From the NCBI GenBank assembly GCA_963840075.1, contig CAWIXS010000012.1:62001-126000 (forward strand): a stretch of DNA of 64,000 nucleotides, in the 5' to 3' direction. The translations under genes were made by a program, and so were the position numbers. Positions 7,718 to 16,119 of this stretch are shown piece by piece. The DNA is from AWTP1-13 sp963840075. Lineage in GTDB: Bacteria; Pseudomonadota; Alphaproteobacteria; Rhizobiales; Hyphomicrobiaceae. Position 1 is the first letter of the stretch. Every line of letters starts with the position of its first letter. The notes below the pieces were generated by a model. That model ran no database searches, had not been told where the DNA came from, and worked only from the letters and a program-made list of their open reading frames with translations.

Positions 7718-9807
7718 TCGTCGGCACCGCCGGACATATCGACCATGGCAAGACGGCGCTCATCGGCCGGCTGACCGGCGTCGACACCGACCGGCTCAAG
7801 GAGGAGAAGGCGCGCGGCATCTCCATCGATCTCGGCTTCGCCTATTGGCCGCGCCCCGGCGGCGACATCGTCGGCTTCGTCGACGTGCCCGGCCACGAGG
7901 GGCTGGTGCACAACATGCTGGCTGGCGCCACCGGCATCGACTTCGTGATCCTCGTCATTGCCGCCGACGACGGCGTCATGCCGCAGACGCGCGAGCACCT
8001 CGCGATCATGGACCTGCTCGGGCTGGAGCGCGGCGTCGTCGCCCTCAACAAGAGCGACCTCGCCGGTCCCGACAGGCTCGCCGAGGTGACCGCCGAGATC
8101 GGCAACCTGCTGGCCGGCACGGGCCTGGAAGGCAGCGAGATCCTGCCCGTCTCCGCCGTCACCGGCGCCGGCCTCGACGCCCTCGCCGCGCGTCTCGATG
8201 CGGCGCTGGGCCCAGCACTGGACCACGTCGCGGCGCGTCCCAAGGAAGGCAGGTTCCGCCTCGCCGTCGACCGCTCGTTCACGCTGACCGGGCTCGGCAC
8301 CGCCGTCACCGGCACCGTGCTCTCGGGCAGCATCGGCGTCGACGAGCGCGTGCTCGTCGGCCCATCGGGCCTCGAGGCGCGCGTGCGCTCGATCCACGCG
8401 CAGAACCAACCCGTGCAGCGCGGCGAGGCCGGACAGCGCTGCGCGCTGGTGCTGAGCGGACCCGGCGTCAGCAAACAGGCGGTCGGCCGCGGCGACGTGG
8501 TGCTGGACCCCGAGCTGCACGCGCCCACGGCGCGCATGGACGCGAGCCTGCGTGTGCTCGCCTCCGAGCCCAAGCCGATCGGCCAGTGGTTTCCCGTCAA
8601 GGTGCACCATGCGGCTGCCGAGGTGCCGGGCCGCATCGTGGCGCTGCGCGACGAGCCCCTTCGCCCCGGTGAGACCGGGCTCGTCCAACTCGTGCTGGAG
8701 CGGCCGCTCGCCGCCGCCGTGGGCGACCGCTTCGTCGTCCGCGACACCACCTCGAGCCGCACCATCGGCGGCGGCGTGCTCGTCGACCTGCGCGCGCCCG
8801 AGCGCCGGCGCCGCACGCCGGAGCGCCGCGCCGCGCTCGAGGCGCTCGCCGAGAAGGACCCCGCCACGGCTCTGCGGCGCATCCTCTCGGGCCCGGTGGG
8901 CTGGATCGACCTCGACGCCTTCGTGCGCGACCGCGCCATCGGCCCCAGGGCCGCCGCGGCGCTGGCGTCCGATCTGTCGCTCGTCGCGTTTGCGCCCGGC
9001 GCCGGCAGCAGCGGCAGGGCGGCCATGCTTCCCGAGACCTGGGAGCGCCTGCGCACGCGCATCGGCGCGGCCCTGGATGCCTTCCATGCCGAGCGCCCCG
9101 ACCTGCCGGGCCTCGGCCTCGAGCAGCTGCGCAAGGGTGACAAACCGCCGCTGCCGGCGCCGCTCTTCCTGGCGGCGATGCGCAGGCTCGCCGAGGCGGG
9201 CGAGGTGGCACTCGACCGGGCCTGGGTGCGGCGGCCGCAGCATCAGGTGCGCTTCTCGGCGGAGGAGGAGCGGATCTGGGCCGCAATCCGCCCCCAGCTT
9301 GCCGCCCAGCCCTATCGTCCGCCGCGCGTGCGTGATATCGCCAAGGCCATGGGCATCGACGAGGCATTCCTGCGCCGGCTGATGCGCATGGCGGCGCGGC
9401 GCGGCGACGTGGAGGAGATCGCCCAGGACCACTTCTTCCTGCGCCCGGCCGTGCAGAGCATGGCCGAGATCGCCATCGACGTTGCAGTTGGGTCACCCAC
9501 GGGCCTGTTCACCGCGGCGGACTTCCGCGATCGCCTGGACAACGGCCGCAAGGTGGCTATCCAGATTTTGGAGTTCTTCGACCGGCACGGCTTCACCATC
9601 CGCCGGCAGGACCTGCGCCGCATCAACCCGGCGCGCATCGAGCTGTTCGCGCCCGCGGCGGCGCAGCCAGACAACGGAGGAGTCCCGCTCCCGGTGGGGC
9701 GACCGGACTTCAAATCCGGGTGGGGCCGTCAGACGGTCTCAGGTGGGTTCGACTCCCATCCTCCTCCGCCAAATTCCCGGCCAAAGCCAAGGGAGGCCTC
9801 GCGATGA
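7714..9807 (+). CDS. selB: selenocysteine-specific elongation factor SelB
   Basis: GTPase that carries Sec-tRNA(Sec) to UGA codons marked by a SECIS hairpin. MIVGTAGHIDHGKTALIGRL is the P-loop (GHIDHGKT), followed by DVPGHE (G3) and NKSD (G4), then EF-Tu-like domains and C-terminal winged helices that bind SECIS (VRDIAKAMGIDEAFLRRL, FRDRLDNGRKVAIQILEFFD). Conserved homology fades at about ARIELF (9650). The frame stays open through the whole tRNA-Sec gene to 9807, so the last 40 or so residues are encoded by tRNA sequence. Either the protein really has this tail or a stop was lost. Start ATG overlaps the Sel1 gene. Confidence 0.93.
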   Translation: MIVGTAGHIDHGKTALIGRLTGVDTDRLKEEKARGISIDLGFAYWPRPGGDIVGFVDVPGHEGLVHNMLAGATGIDFVILVIAADDGVMPQTREHLAIMDLLGLERGVVALNKSDLAGPDRLAEVTAEIGNLLAGTGLEGSEILPVSAVTGAGLDALAARLDAALGPALDHVAARPKEGRFRLAVDRSFTLTGLGTAVTGTVLSGSIGVDERVLVGPSGLEARVRSIHAQNQPVQRGEAGQRCALVLSGPGVSKQAVGRGDVVLDPELHAPTARMDASLRVLASEPKPIGQWFPVKVHHAAAEVPGRIVALRDEPLRPGETGLVQLVLERPLAAAVGDRFVVRDTTSSRTIGGGVLVDLRAPERRRRTPERRAALEALAEKDPATALRRILSGPVGWIDLDAFVRDRAIGPRAAAALASDLSLVAFAPGAGSSGRAAMLPETWERLRTRIGAALDAFHAERPDLPGLGLEQLRKGDKPPLPAPLFLAAMRRLAEAGEVALDRAWVRRPQHQVRFSAEEERIWAAIRPQLAAQPYRPPRVRDIAKAMGIDEAFLRRLMRMAARRGDVEEIAQDHFFLRPAVQSMAEIAIDVAVGSPTGLFTAADFRDRLDNGRKVAIQILEFFDRHGFTIRRQDLRRINPARIELFAPAAAQPDNGGVPLPVGRPDFKSGWGRQTVSGGFDSHPPPPNSRPKPREASR
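9676..9771 (+). tRNA. selC: tRNA-Sec (anticodon UCA)
   Basis: About 96 nt with encoded CCA. The acceptor pairs GGAGGAG with CTCCTCC; the long D-stem is CGCTCC/GGGGCG; the anticodon arm is CCGGA-CTTCAAA-TCCGG with TCA in the loop; a long variable arm follows (GGGGCCGTC-A-GACGGTCTC region); the T-arm is GTGGG-TTCGACT-CCCAT. Loop sequences match E. coli selC closely. The eighth acceptor pair is a T-C mismatch. The gene lies wholly inside the 3' part of the selB reading frame on the same strand, so it may be processed from the selB transcript. Confidence 0.96.
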
Positions 9808-10262
9808 GCGACGCCGTGGCCGCGCTCGTCGCGGAGCTGGAGGGCGCCGCGCGCGCGGCCTGGCAGGAGGAGGAGGCCGTGCGCACGCGGCTGGCGCAGG
9901 AGATCGCCCGGCTCGAGCGCCGGCGCGCCTTCGCCCATCGCCGCATGCACTTGGTGCGCCTGCTGGCTGCCGCTGCCGCGACCGCCGACGCGGAGGAGGA
10001 AGCGGCAGTCGTCCAGCGCGCCGCCGTGCGCCGCGAGCTCGGCTGGGAGCGCGAGAGCGACTTTCGCCGCGGCGTCCTCGATCGCCTGCAGCCGGTGGGC
10101 CTCGCCGTCTGGCACTGCGCGAGCGGCCAGGAGGGCGCGGAGCCGTCCGCCGTCCACGCCGGGCTCGAGGCGTTCGAGGCCTGGTTCGAGGCCACGCACA
10201 ACGGGCCCTTCTACGCGCTGTTCGACCAGGAGCCCCCGGAGGTCGGCCTTGTCGAAACCTGA
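9804..10262 (+). CDS. conserved hypothetical protein downstream of selB
   Basis: 152 residues, not recognised. The N-terminal 75 residues are almost all Ala, Arg and Glu with heptad spacing (RLAQEIARLERRRAFAHRRM) and should form a coiled coil or long helix. The C-terminal half is more globular (FEAWFEATHNGPFYALFDQE). The ATG overlaps the last in-frame selB stop (ATGA), which is the reason for this start. It overlaps the next gene by 14 bp. The position suggests a link with selenocysteine or formate dehydrogenase functions; nothing in the residues confirms it. Confidence 0.6.
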   Translation: MSDAVAALVAELEGAARAAWQEEEAVRTRLAQEIARLERRRAFAHRRMHLVRLLAAAAATADAEEEAAVVQRAAVRRELGWERESDFRRGVLDRLQPVGLAVWHCASGQEGAEPSAVHAGLEAFEAWFEATHNGPFYALFDQEPPEVGLVET

Positions 10263-10694
10263 GCTGGAACCCGAGCGCACCGACTTCGACGGCTGGCTCG
10301 CCGACATGGTGCGCCGGCACGGCAAGTTCACAGCTCTGGTGATCCTGACCGGGATCGGCGAGCGCAGCGTCGTGCCGCTGTGCTCCACCTACATGCATAT
10401 CGTCGGCGAAGAGGTGGATTGGACGGAGATCAAGGCGCTCTTTGCGGCTCGAAGTCCCTGCCCACACGCTTGGGCGCCGCGCGCGCGGCATTCGCCGGCG
10501 TCGTGGTCGCCGCCAACGAGGCGCTCGAGCGCCGGCCGCGACTGCTCAACGAGGACGCCTTCGGTGCAGGCTGGATGCTGATCGTGCGGGCGAGCGAGGC
10601 AGCCTGGCGCGACCGCCTTCGCACCGGGCCTGCCCTCGGCCCGCGGTTCGCCGCGTGGCTCGACGCCGAGGCTTACAGGGGCCGAGCGGGATAG
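10249..10694 (+). CDS. hypothetical protein, apparent frameshift, C-terminus weakly GcvH-like
   Basis: Starts at TTG 10249 and reads MSKPELEPERTDFDGWLADM in one frame to about 10440, then continues as SKSLPTRLGAARAAFAGVVV in another, so a one-base indel lies near 10440-10455. The end (VAANEALERRPRLLNEDAFG, then GWMLIVRAS) resembles the C-terminal half of glycine cleavage H / lipoyl domains, but the lipoyl-lysine loop is not recognisable and the N-terminus does not match. Length when joined is about 148 residues. It is the last gene of the selenium cluster. Function unknown. Confidence 0.5.
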
Positions 10695-10791
10695 GATCGA
10701 CCGCAACCTCGGCGCCTGCAGCCGGGACGGCTTCCGTCCGCAATCCTTCCTGATCCCGGGCATCGGCGGCTGGAACGGCCGGCCGCTGCGC

Positions 10792-11166
10792 CTATCGCAG
10801 GCGGCCGACAGCGACGGCGAGGGCTGCGACCAGCCACGCCAGGATCGCCGTGCTGCCGCCGATGGGTGCGGCCATTGGAAACAAGGCGGTGCTGGCCCAT
10901 GTGCGCATGGCCATGTCGCCCGCAAACAGGAGGCTTCCGGCAGCCAGGCCCGCCATCGCGAGGAGGCCGATCACGGTGTGGCCGACGCTGCTGCCGAGCG
11001 CGAGAATCGCTGCCGCATGCACCAGCAGGAGCAGCGACGCCGGCGAGAGCAGCGCGCCACCGGCATGCGCGGCCGAGGCCGAGGCTGCAACCCCGGCGGC
11101 GCCCATGAGACAGGCGACAACGTAAAGAACGCGTCTTGCAGCCAAGCCACCATCCACTGCGCGCAC
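10792..11166 (-). CDS. DUF423 family small membrane protein
   Basis: 124 residues with four hydrophobic helices (VLYVVACLMGAAGVAASA; SPASLLLLVHAAAILALGS; TVIGLLAMAGLAAGSLLFAG; GSTAILAWLVAALAVAVG). FPMAAPIGG before the last helix is the hallmark of the DUF423/YgdD family of inner-membrane proteins. Function of the family is unknown. It stands alone on the minus strand between the selenium cluster and the RND adaptor. Confidence 0.8.
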   Translation of the reverse strand: MRAVDGGLAARRVLYVVACLMGAAGVAASASAAHAGGALLSPASLLLLVHAAAILALGSSVGHTVIGLLAMAGLAAGSLLFAGDMAMRTWASTALFPMAAPIGGSTAILAWLVAALAVAVGRLR

Positions 11167-11469
11167 TCCGCTCTCGTCTGTCCTGAGCGCCGCTCTCGCC
11201 GATCAGGCTGTCTCCCGGCGAAGCCAAGGGTTCCGCCCGATAGGAAACCGCGCTCGAACCCAGCACTGTGACTATCACTTTCCGCCGGGGAGTGTCCAAG
11301 CGCTCCTGGTCGGCGTGGGTGTCGGTCGGCGCCAGCTGATCGAACGCGGTGGGCGTGTGTCGTTACCAACACCGGGGCCGAGGATGGCGAGCCAGCGATG
11401 CCCGACGCTCCGTCCGCAGCGAAACGCCATCATCCAGGATTGCACGGATCTGATCGCGGGACTCGTGTC
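11167..11469. other. intergenic, no feature recognised
   Basis: Divergent spacer between the DUF423 gene and the RND adaptor gene. It must hold promoters for both. I see no clear -35/-10 pair, operator palindrome or small gene. Confidence 0.5.
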
Positions 11470-12600
11470 ATGCCTGCGAGCGGACTGACTTGCGCTGTGT
11501 CAGCCCTGGGTCTGTTGCGGTCGCAGGTCGTGCCGGTCCTGCTGGTCGCACTGGCAGCCTCGCTCGTCGCCTGCGAGCGCGGGATGGAGTCGCCCGCCGA
11601 GGACGGCCGTCCCGTCAGGACGATGACGGTGGAGAAGCGCGACGACGGCGTTCCCACCGTGCGCACGGGCCGCATCGAGGCCGAGGACGAGGCGGCTCTC
11701 GCTTTCCGGATCGCCGGCCGCGTGGTCGAAAGCGCCCTCAAGTCCGGAGATCGGGTGCAGGCCGGGCAGATCGTTGCCCGCCTGGAGCAGCACAACGAGC
11801 TCGACGCGTTGCGCACGGCGCGGGCAGGTCTGGCCGCAGCCAAGGCGCAACTGGTCAAGGCGCGCACCGATTTCCAACGGCAGGAGACGCTGCTCAAGCA
11901 GGGCTACACGACGCACGTCAAATTCCATCAGGCGAAGCTGGCGCTCCAGGCCGTCCAGTCGCAAGCCGAGACCGCCGAAGCCCAGCTGAAGGCCGCGCAG
12001 GACCAGGTCGGCCATACCGAGCTGAAGGCGGACGGGCCGGGCGTGCTGACGGAGATCGGCGCGCGCGCGGGCGAGGCCGTCCAGGCCGGGCAGACGATCG
12101 TGCGGCTCGCCCGCGACGGCGGGCGTGACGCCGTGTTCGATGCGCCGGCCCGTCTGCTGCGCTCCGCGCCGAAGGACAGCGAGGTCGCGGTCAGCCTCGC
12201 CGACGACCCGGCCGTGCGGACCACCGGCCGGGTGCGCGCGGTGGCCCCGCAAGCCGACGCCGCGACGCACACCTACAAGATCAAGGCGGCCCTGAACCTG
12301 AAGGAGCTGCCCGGCGCCATGCGGCTCGGTGCCACCGTCAACGTCCACCTCCCGCCAAATGCCGACACGGCCATCGAGATTCCCGCTGGCGCGCTCGTCA
12401 AGGCCGAGAGCGGGCCCGCGGTCTGGATCGTCGACGCCTCGAGCCTGACGGTGTCGATCCGGCCCGTCAACGTCGTGCGCTACGACGCCGAGAAGGTCGC
12501 GATCTCCCGAGGCCTGGAGCCCGGCGAGATCGTGGTGACCGCCGGGGCTCACGCCTTGCATCCGGGACGGAAGATCCGCCTGCTTGGATCGCAGCCATGA
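11470..12600 (+). CDS. RND efflux periplasmic adaptor (membrane fusion lipoprotein)
   Basis: 376 residues from ATG 11470. The N-terminus is a lipoprotein signal (VPVLLVALAASLVACERG, lipobox LVAC), so the mature protein is anchored to the inner membrane. The core has paired biotinyl-lipoyl halves (GRVVESALKSGDRVQAGQIV and ADGPGVLTEIGARAGEAVQA) around an Ala/Gln/Glu-rich coiled-coil hairpin, then the beta-barrel and membrane-proximal domains of the HlyD/AcrA family. It would link an inner-membrane RND pump to an outer-membrane channel. The pump gene directly downstream is broken, so this adaptor may have no dedicated partner. Confidence 0.88.
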   Translation: MPASGLTCAVSALGLLRSQVVPVLLVALAASLVACERGMESPAEDGRPVRTMTVEKRDDGVPTVRTGRIEAEDEAALAFRIAGRVVESALKSGDRVQAGQIVARLEQHNELDALRTARAGLAAAKAQLVKARTDFQRQETLLKQGYTTHVKFHQAKLALQAVQSQAETAEAQLKAAQDQVGHTELKADGPGVLTEIGARAGEAVQAGQTIVRLARDGGRDAVFDAPARLLRSAPKDSEVAVSLADDPAVRTTGRVRAVAPQADAATHTYKIKAALNLKELPGAMRLGATVNVHLPPNADTAIEIPAGALVKAESGPAVWIVDASSLTVSIRPVNVVRYDAEKVAISRGLEPGEIVVTAGAHALHPGRKIRLLGSQP

Positions 12601-12865
12601 CGGGGCCCAAGCTCTCGCAATGGGTGCTGAAGCACCGCTCCTCGTCGCCTATTTCATGATCGTCGCTCTCGCCGCGGGGCTCTTCTCGTACTTCCGGCTG
12701 GGCCGCAGCGAGGACCCGCCGACCGCCGTCAGGACGATGGTCGTTGGAGCCGCCTGGCCCGGGGCCACAGTCGAGGACACGCTGCAGCAGGTCACCGAGC
12801 GGCTGGAGCGCAAGCTGCAGGAGACGCCCCGGCTCGACTTCCTGCACCGCACGCCGCGGCGCTAG
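12597..12865 (+). pseudogene. N-terminal stub of an RND efflux permease
   Basis: Begins at ATG 12597 (MTGPKLSQWVLKHRSS), shifts frame at about 12640, then reads YFMIVALAAGLFSYFRLGRS and GATVEDTLQQVTERLERKLQ, the first transmembrane helix and start of the porter domain of an HAE1-type pump. Homology stops near LDFLH, about 85 residues into a protein of about 1020. The rest of the pump is absent and an integrase remnant abuts it. The start overlaps the adaptor stop (ATGA), so the two were an operon. Clearly non-functional as it stands. Confidence 0.88.
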
Positions 12866-13293
12866 CGCTCGGTCGCCGGGCGGAGCAGCGGCGCCGGGGA
12901 GAGAGAGGCCGCGGCGCCGCCGTCCTCGAGTTCGGCAAGAGAGTGTGGGGGGGGCTTGCCGAACCCACCCGATTGCACGCAGTCCGTTTGCGATGCCGAC
13001 ACGTGCAACTTTTCTGCCTCTGCCTCGAGAATTGCGCGCAGCGCCCCGCTGCGCGCCTTGCTGCGGGCCTCCTCCACCGTCATCGGCGGCAGATGGCCGA
13101 TGGCGATCCGCTTCAGCTTGCCGCGCCGCCCGCCGACCCACTTCTGTACCAGCCAGGTGCCGAGACCGTTGGCGCAGATGCAGAGGCCGAGGCCCCTCAG
13201 CTCGGTGTCCCACAGGAACACCGACTTGCCGGTACGCCTCGACGCCGTGCGCAGCGTGTTGACCTCACGCTCGGTGATCTTCGCCTTCGCCAT
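12862..13293 (-). pseudogene. N-terminal fragment of a tyrosine-type phage integrase
   Basis: MAKAKITEREVNTLRTASRR, then FLWDTELRGLGLCIC, KWVGGRRGKLKRIAIGHLPP and MTVEEARSKAR are the arm-binding (DUF4102/P4-type) N-terminal domain of a site-specific recombinase. After about residue 85 the family resemblance ends and no catalytic Arg-His-x-x-Arg-Tyr domain follows. Start ATG 13293 fits the family N-terminus. It points toward the broken RND pump, whose end it overlaps by a few bases. It is a remnant of an integrative element whose arrival or decay may have cut the pump. Confidence 0.8.
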
Positions 13294-13997
13294 GCCCCCG
13301 GCGCCCGCGCTGAGCTTCAACCGAAGGCTTCACCATCCCGTCGAAAACGACAGCACGGCCCCCAGCAGGCAAGCCGCCGGGACGATGCGCCGGTGACCCC
13401 ACAAGTCGAGCTGCAAGCCATAGTGCGGTCCCGTTCCATGGTCCGGCTGCATGTGCGCCGAAGGCCTCCCCTACGCCACGAACCGACGCCCGCACGCGCC
13501 ATACAGGATACCCTGCATCAGACAACGGATATCACGATTCGGAGCCCCGGGCCAATTTCCGGGAGAGGGCGCCGTGCGCGGTTCAGCGGGATGAGCACCG
13601 GCTCGGCCGGCGCTCGGCTCCTGAAGTGCCGTTTCCCGCGCCTGGAGGGCCGTACGCTGCGATCGGCGCGTTCCGGGTACCTGAGGGCCTCGGCGCGCCC
13701 GGCGCGAAACTGGGGCCTCCTGCGCGGCCTTCCGGGGTTGCCGCTGCCACAGATCGGGAGGTGCGCCGTTGCCTGCTCAACGCGTCGCGACGACGTGAAG
13801 TTGCAGGGGCGGCGGCGCCGCTGTGAGATTGGCAGCCGCCGGAGCCATCGAACGAACGGGGCGGAGCGCTGGCGCCTGTCAGGGCAGCTTCGCGCCCAGC
13901 ACGCGCTCTGCGACGGCCCTGTCGTTGGCGACGCGGCGACTTGGCCGAATATCAGTGAGTTACCGCGCGAATGGCGCGAAAGTGGCCAAAAAATGCG
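13294..13997. other. 704-bp region with no convincing gene
   Basis: Several frames are open, as expected from very high GC, but none shows a domain or codon pattern I trust. A minus-strand stretch at about 13350-13450 (YGLQLDLWGHRRIV, then PAACLLGAVLSFSTGW before a stop) could be the hydrophobic end of a lost membrane protein. It is probably decayed sequence next to the integrase remnant. Confidence 0.45.
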
Positions 13998-14990
13998 TCA
14001 GATGCGGCGCAGCGCGACGTTCTCGATGCAGTGGTCGCGGCCCTTGCGCAGGATCAGGCGGGCACGCTGACGCGTGGGGAGGATGTTCTCGTAGAGGTTC
14101 CGCTCGTTGATGGTGTGCCAGATCTCCAGCGCCTTGGCGCGCGCCTCGTCGGGTGTCAGCAGCGCGTAGCGGTGGAAGTAGGAGGCAGGATCGCGAAAGG
14201 CGATCTGGCGCAAGCGCATGAAGCGGGTCACATACCACTCCTCGATCACCTTGGTGTCGGCATCGAGATAGATCGAAAAATTGAAGAAGTCGGAGACGAA
14301 CGGGATCGCCGTGCCGTCTCTCGGCAGCCGCGCCGGCTGCAGCACGTTGAGCCCCTCGACGATGAGAATGTCGGGGTGGTCGACGACGTTGGTCTGGCCC
14401 GGCATGATGTCGTAGTGGAAATGCGAGTAGACGGGCGCCTCGACCTTCGCCTTCCCCGATTTGACCTCGTGCAGGAAGTTGAGGAGGCGCGCGGTATCGA
14501 AGCTATCCGGGAAGCCCTTGCGGTTCATGAGACCGCGGCGCTCCAGCTCGGCGTTGGGGTAGAGGAAGCCGTCGGTGGTGATGAGATCGACGCGCGGGTG
14601 ATCGGGCCAGCGCGCCAGCAGCGCCCGCAGCACGCGTGCCGTGGTGCTCTTGCCCACGGCGGGCGAGCCGGCGATGCCCAGGATGTAGGGCACCCGCCCG
14701 TCCTTGCGCCCCAGGAACTCGGTGGTGACGGCATGCAGCTCCTGCGCCGCCGCCACGTGCAGATTGAGAAGCCGGGACAGCGGCAGGTAGATCTGCTCGA
14801 CCTCGCCCATCGAGAGGTATTCGATCACGCCCGAGAGCTGCTCGAGATCGCGCGGCACCAGGGTCATCGGCGTGTCGGCGCGCAGCTTGGCCCAGTCCGC
14901 GCGCGAGAACACGCGATAGGGCGAGAAGGCAAGCTGGCCGCGGTCTGCGGTCTCTGCCAGGAAGGTCGCGGCAGGATCGGGCAGAGTCAT
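13998..14990 (-). CDS. coaA: type I pantothenate kinase
   Basis: Phosphorylates pantothenate with ATP, the first committed step of coenzyme A synthesis. 330 residues, normal length. The P-loop is GIAGSPAVGKSTTARVL; other family motifs are LITTDGFLYPN, MNRKGFPDSFD, YSHFHYDI and EGLNVLQ. ATG 14990 overlaps the hisE stop (ATGA), so it is translated after hisE, a common alphaproteobacterial arrangement. No frameshift or insertion is seen. Confidence 0.96.
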   Translation of the reverse strand: MTLPDPAATFLAETADRGQLAFSPYRVFSRADWAKLRADTPMTLVPRDLEQLSGVIEYLSMGEVEQIYLPLSRLLNLHVAAAQELHAVTTEFLGRKDGRVPYILGIAGSPAVGKSTTARVLRALLARWPDHPRVDLITTDGFLYPNAELERRGLMNRKGFPDSFDTARLLNFLHEVKSGKAKVEAPVYSHFHYDIMPGQTNVVDHPDILIVEGLNVLQPARLPRDGTAIPFVSDFFNFSIYLDADTKVIEEWYVTRFMRLRQIAFRDPASYFHRYALLTPDEARAKALEIWHTINERNLYENILPTRQRARLILRKGRDHCIENVALRRI

Positions 14991-15328
14991 GGGTTGGTCT
15001 GGGGGGCCGGCTTCGCTCTGGCGGCCTTCTCGGCGAGGCCGGAGGTGCCCATCCGGGTCTCCAGCTCCGCGAGCACGTCGTCCCAGGCGACCTGGCGGCA
15101 TTCCAGCAGCACCAGGAGGTGGTAGACGAGATCGGCAGCCTCGCGCTTGAGCGCCTCGGGGTCGGTGCCGAGGGCGGCGATGACCGTCTCCGTGGCCTCC
15201 TCGCCGAGCTTCCTGGCGCAGCGTTCGGGCCCGGCGTCGAGGAGCTGTCTGGTGTAGGAGCTGGCCGCCGTCTCGCTGCGGCGCGCCTTTATGGTCGCCG
15301 CCAGCCGCTGCAGCACGTCGTTCGTCAT
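14987..15328 (-). CDS. hisE: phosphoribosyl-ATP pyrophosphatase
   Basis: Second step of histidine synthesis, hydrolysing PR-ATP to PR-AMP and pyrophosphate. 113 residues of the all-alpha MazG-like fold with KLGEEATETVIAALG and REAADLVYHLLVLL, where the Glu and Asp residues bind magnesium. The C-terminus is a short Ala/Pro-rich tail. It overlaps coaA by 4 bp. The usual upstream his genes are not adjacent in this window. A palindromic element half lies 11 bp before its start codon. Confidence 0.93.
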   Translation of the reverse strand: MTNDVLQRLAATIKARRSETAASSYTRQLLDAGPERCARKLGEEATETVIAALGTDPEALKREAADLVYHLLVLLECRQVAWDDVLAELETRMGTSGLAEKAARAKPAPQTNP

Positions 15329-15339
15329 GGGCTTGCAAG

Positions 15340-15362
15340 GAGGGGTCGGCCCCCTCGCCTCC
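15340..15362. repeat. palindromic element half upstream of hisE
   Basis: GGAGGGGTCGGCCCCCTCGCC followed by TCCAACG, a diverged copy of the long-form element's inner and outer arm (reverse complement CGTTGGAGGCGAGGGG..). It sits in the hisE leader, as another half does before the cysteine desulfurase. Confidence 0.65.
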
Positions 15363-15463
15363 AACGGTCGCGATTCTGCCGCACGGCCCGACGCGAGGGT
15401 TTCATCCCCCTTCTGCCGGAGCCGGCCGGTTGCCACTGACAACACAATGACGCTGCGCCCCCG

Positions 15464-15712
15464 TCAAGGGCGACAGGGAAATGCCGTTCGGTTGCGGGGG
15501 ACAGCGCCCGCCCCCGCGGCTCGTGTCACGAGGGCCAGCACCGCGCCGGCGCCGAAGGTTGCCGTGCCGGAGAGGAAAAGCACGTCGAACAGGCGCTTGG
15601 CGGCGAGGAAGCCCGGGTCGCCGGCCGCGGCGGCAGGGACTTCGGCGAGCCCGGCCACGTACATGGTAGCCCGGCCGCGCACGGCGCCTGAGAGCGCGGC
15701 CTCGAGGTCGAG
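15464..15712 (-). other. unrecognised reading frame, probably a gene end
   Basis: Reads APLDLEAALSGAVRGRA, MYVAGLAEVPAAAAGDPGFL and AKRLFDVLFLSGTATFGAGA before a stop. One hydrophobic segment is visible near the end. I do not recognise the family. It has no obvious upstream start because the sequence changes near 15712 into an HxlR fragment on the other strand, so it is probably the 3' end of a truncated gene. Confidence 0.35.
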
Positions 15713-15714
15713 CG

Positions 15715-16107
15715 GGGCGAACGAATATCCTGGCGCATCGGCTGGAGGGGCTGGTGGCGGCCGGCATCCTCCTGCGCCAGGGCACGGCGGAGCGTCCGCG
15801 CTACGTGCTGAGCGAGAAGGGGCGCGAGCTGCTGCCGGCGCTGGTCGCCCTCATGCAGTGGGGCGACAAATGGCAGAGCGGCGGCAGCGCGCCTGTCATT
15901 CTCACCGACGCGAAAGGGCGGGCGCTCCCGCGCCTCGGCGTCGAGAGCCGGGACGGCGAGGCGATGACGGCGGCGACGCTCGGGTTCCGCGCGGGTCCCG
16001 GCGCAGACGAGGCCACGCGCCGCTGCATCGAAAAGATGCGGAAGGGGTCAGACCCCTCGCCTCGAAGCGTCGAGGTGCAACGGAGAGCGAGGCAGCGAGG
16101 AGGCTGA
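15715..16107 (+). pseudogene. C-terminal half of an HxlR/MarR-type regulator
   Basis: Starts abruptly with TNILAHRLEGLVAAGILLRQ, the recognition helix and wing of HxlR family winged-helix regulators, followed by YVLSEKGRELLPALVALMQW, the usual wing and final helix, and a C-terminal extension. The first half of the DNA-binding domain is absent and no start codon with context is visible. The last residues (RKGSDPSPRSVE) come from a palindromic element at about 16046-16070. A cut gene rather than a functional regulator. Confidence 0.7.
16046..16070. repeat. palindromic element half at the end of the HxlR remnant
   Basis: AGGGGTCAGACCCCTCGCCTC, the arm plus inner segment of the long-form element. 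It is read in frame as GSDPS at the 3' end of the regulator fragment. Confidence 0.65.
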
Positions 16108-16119
16108 CCACTCTACCCT

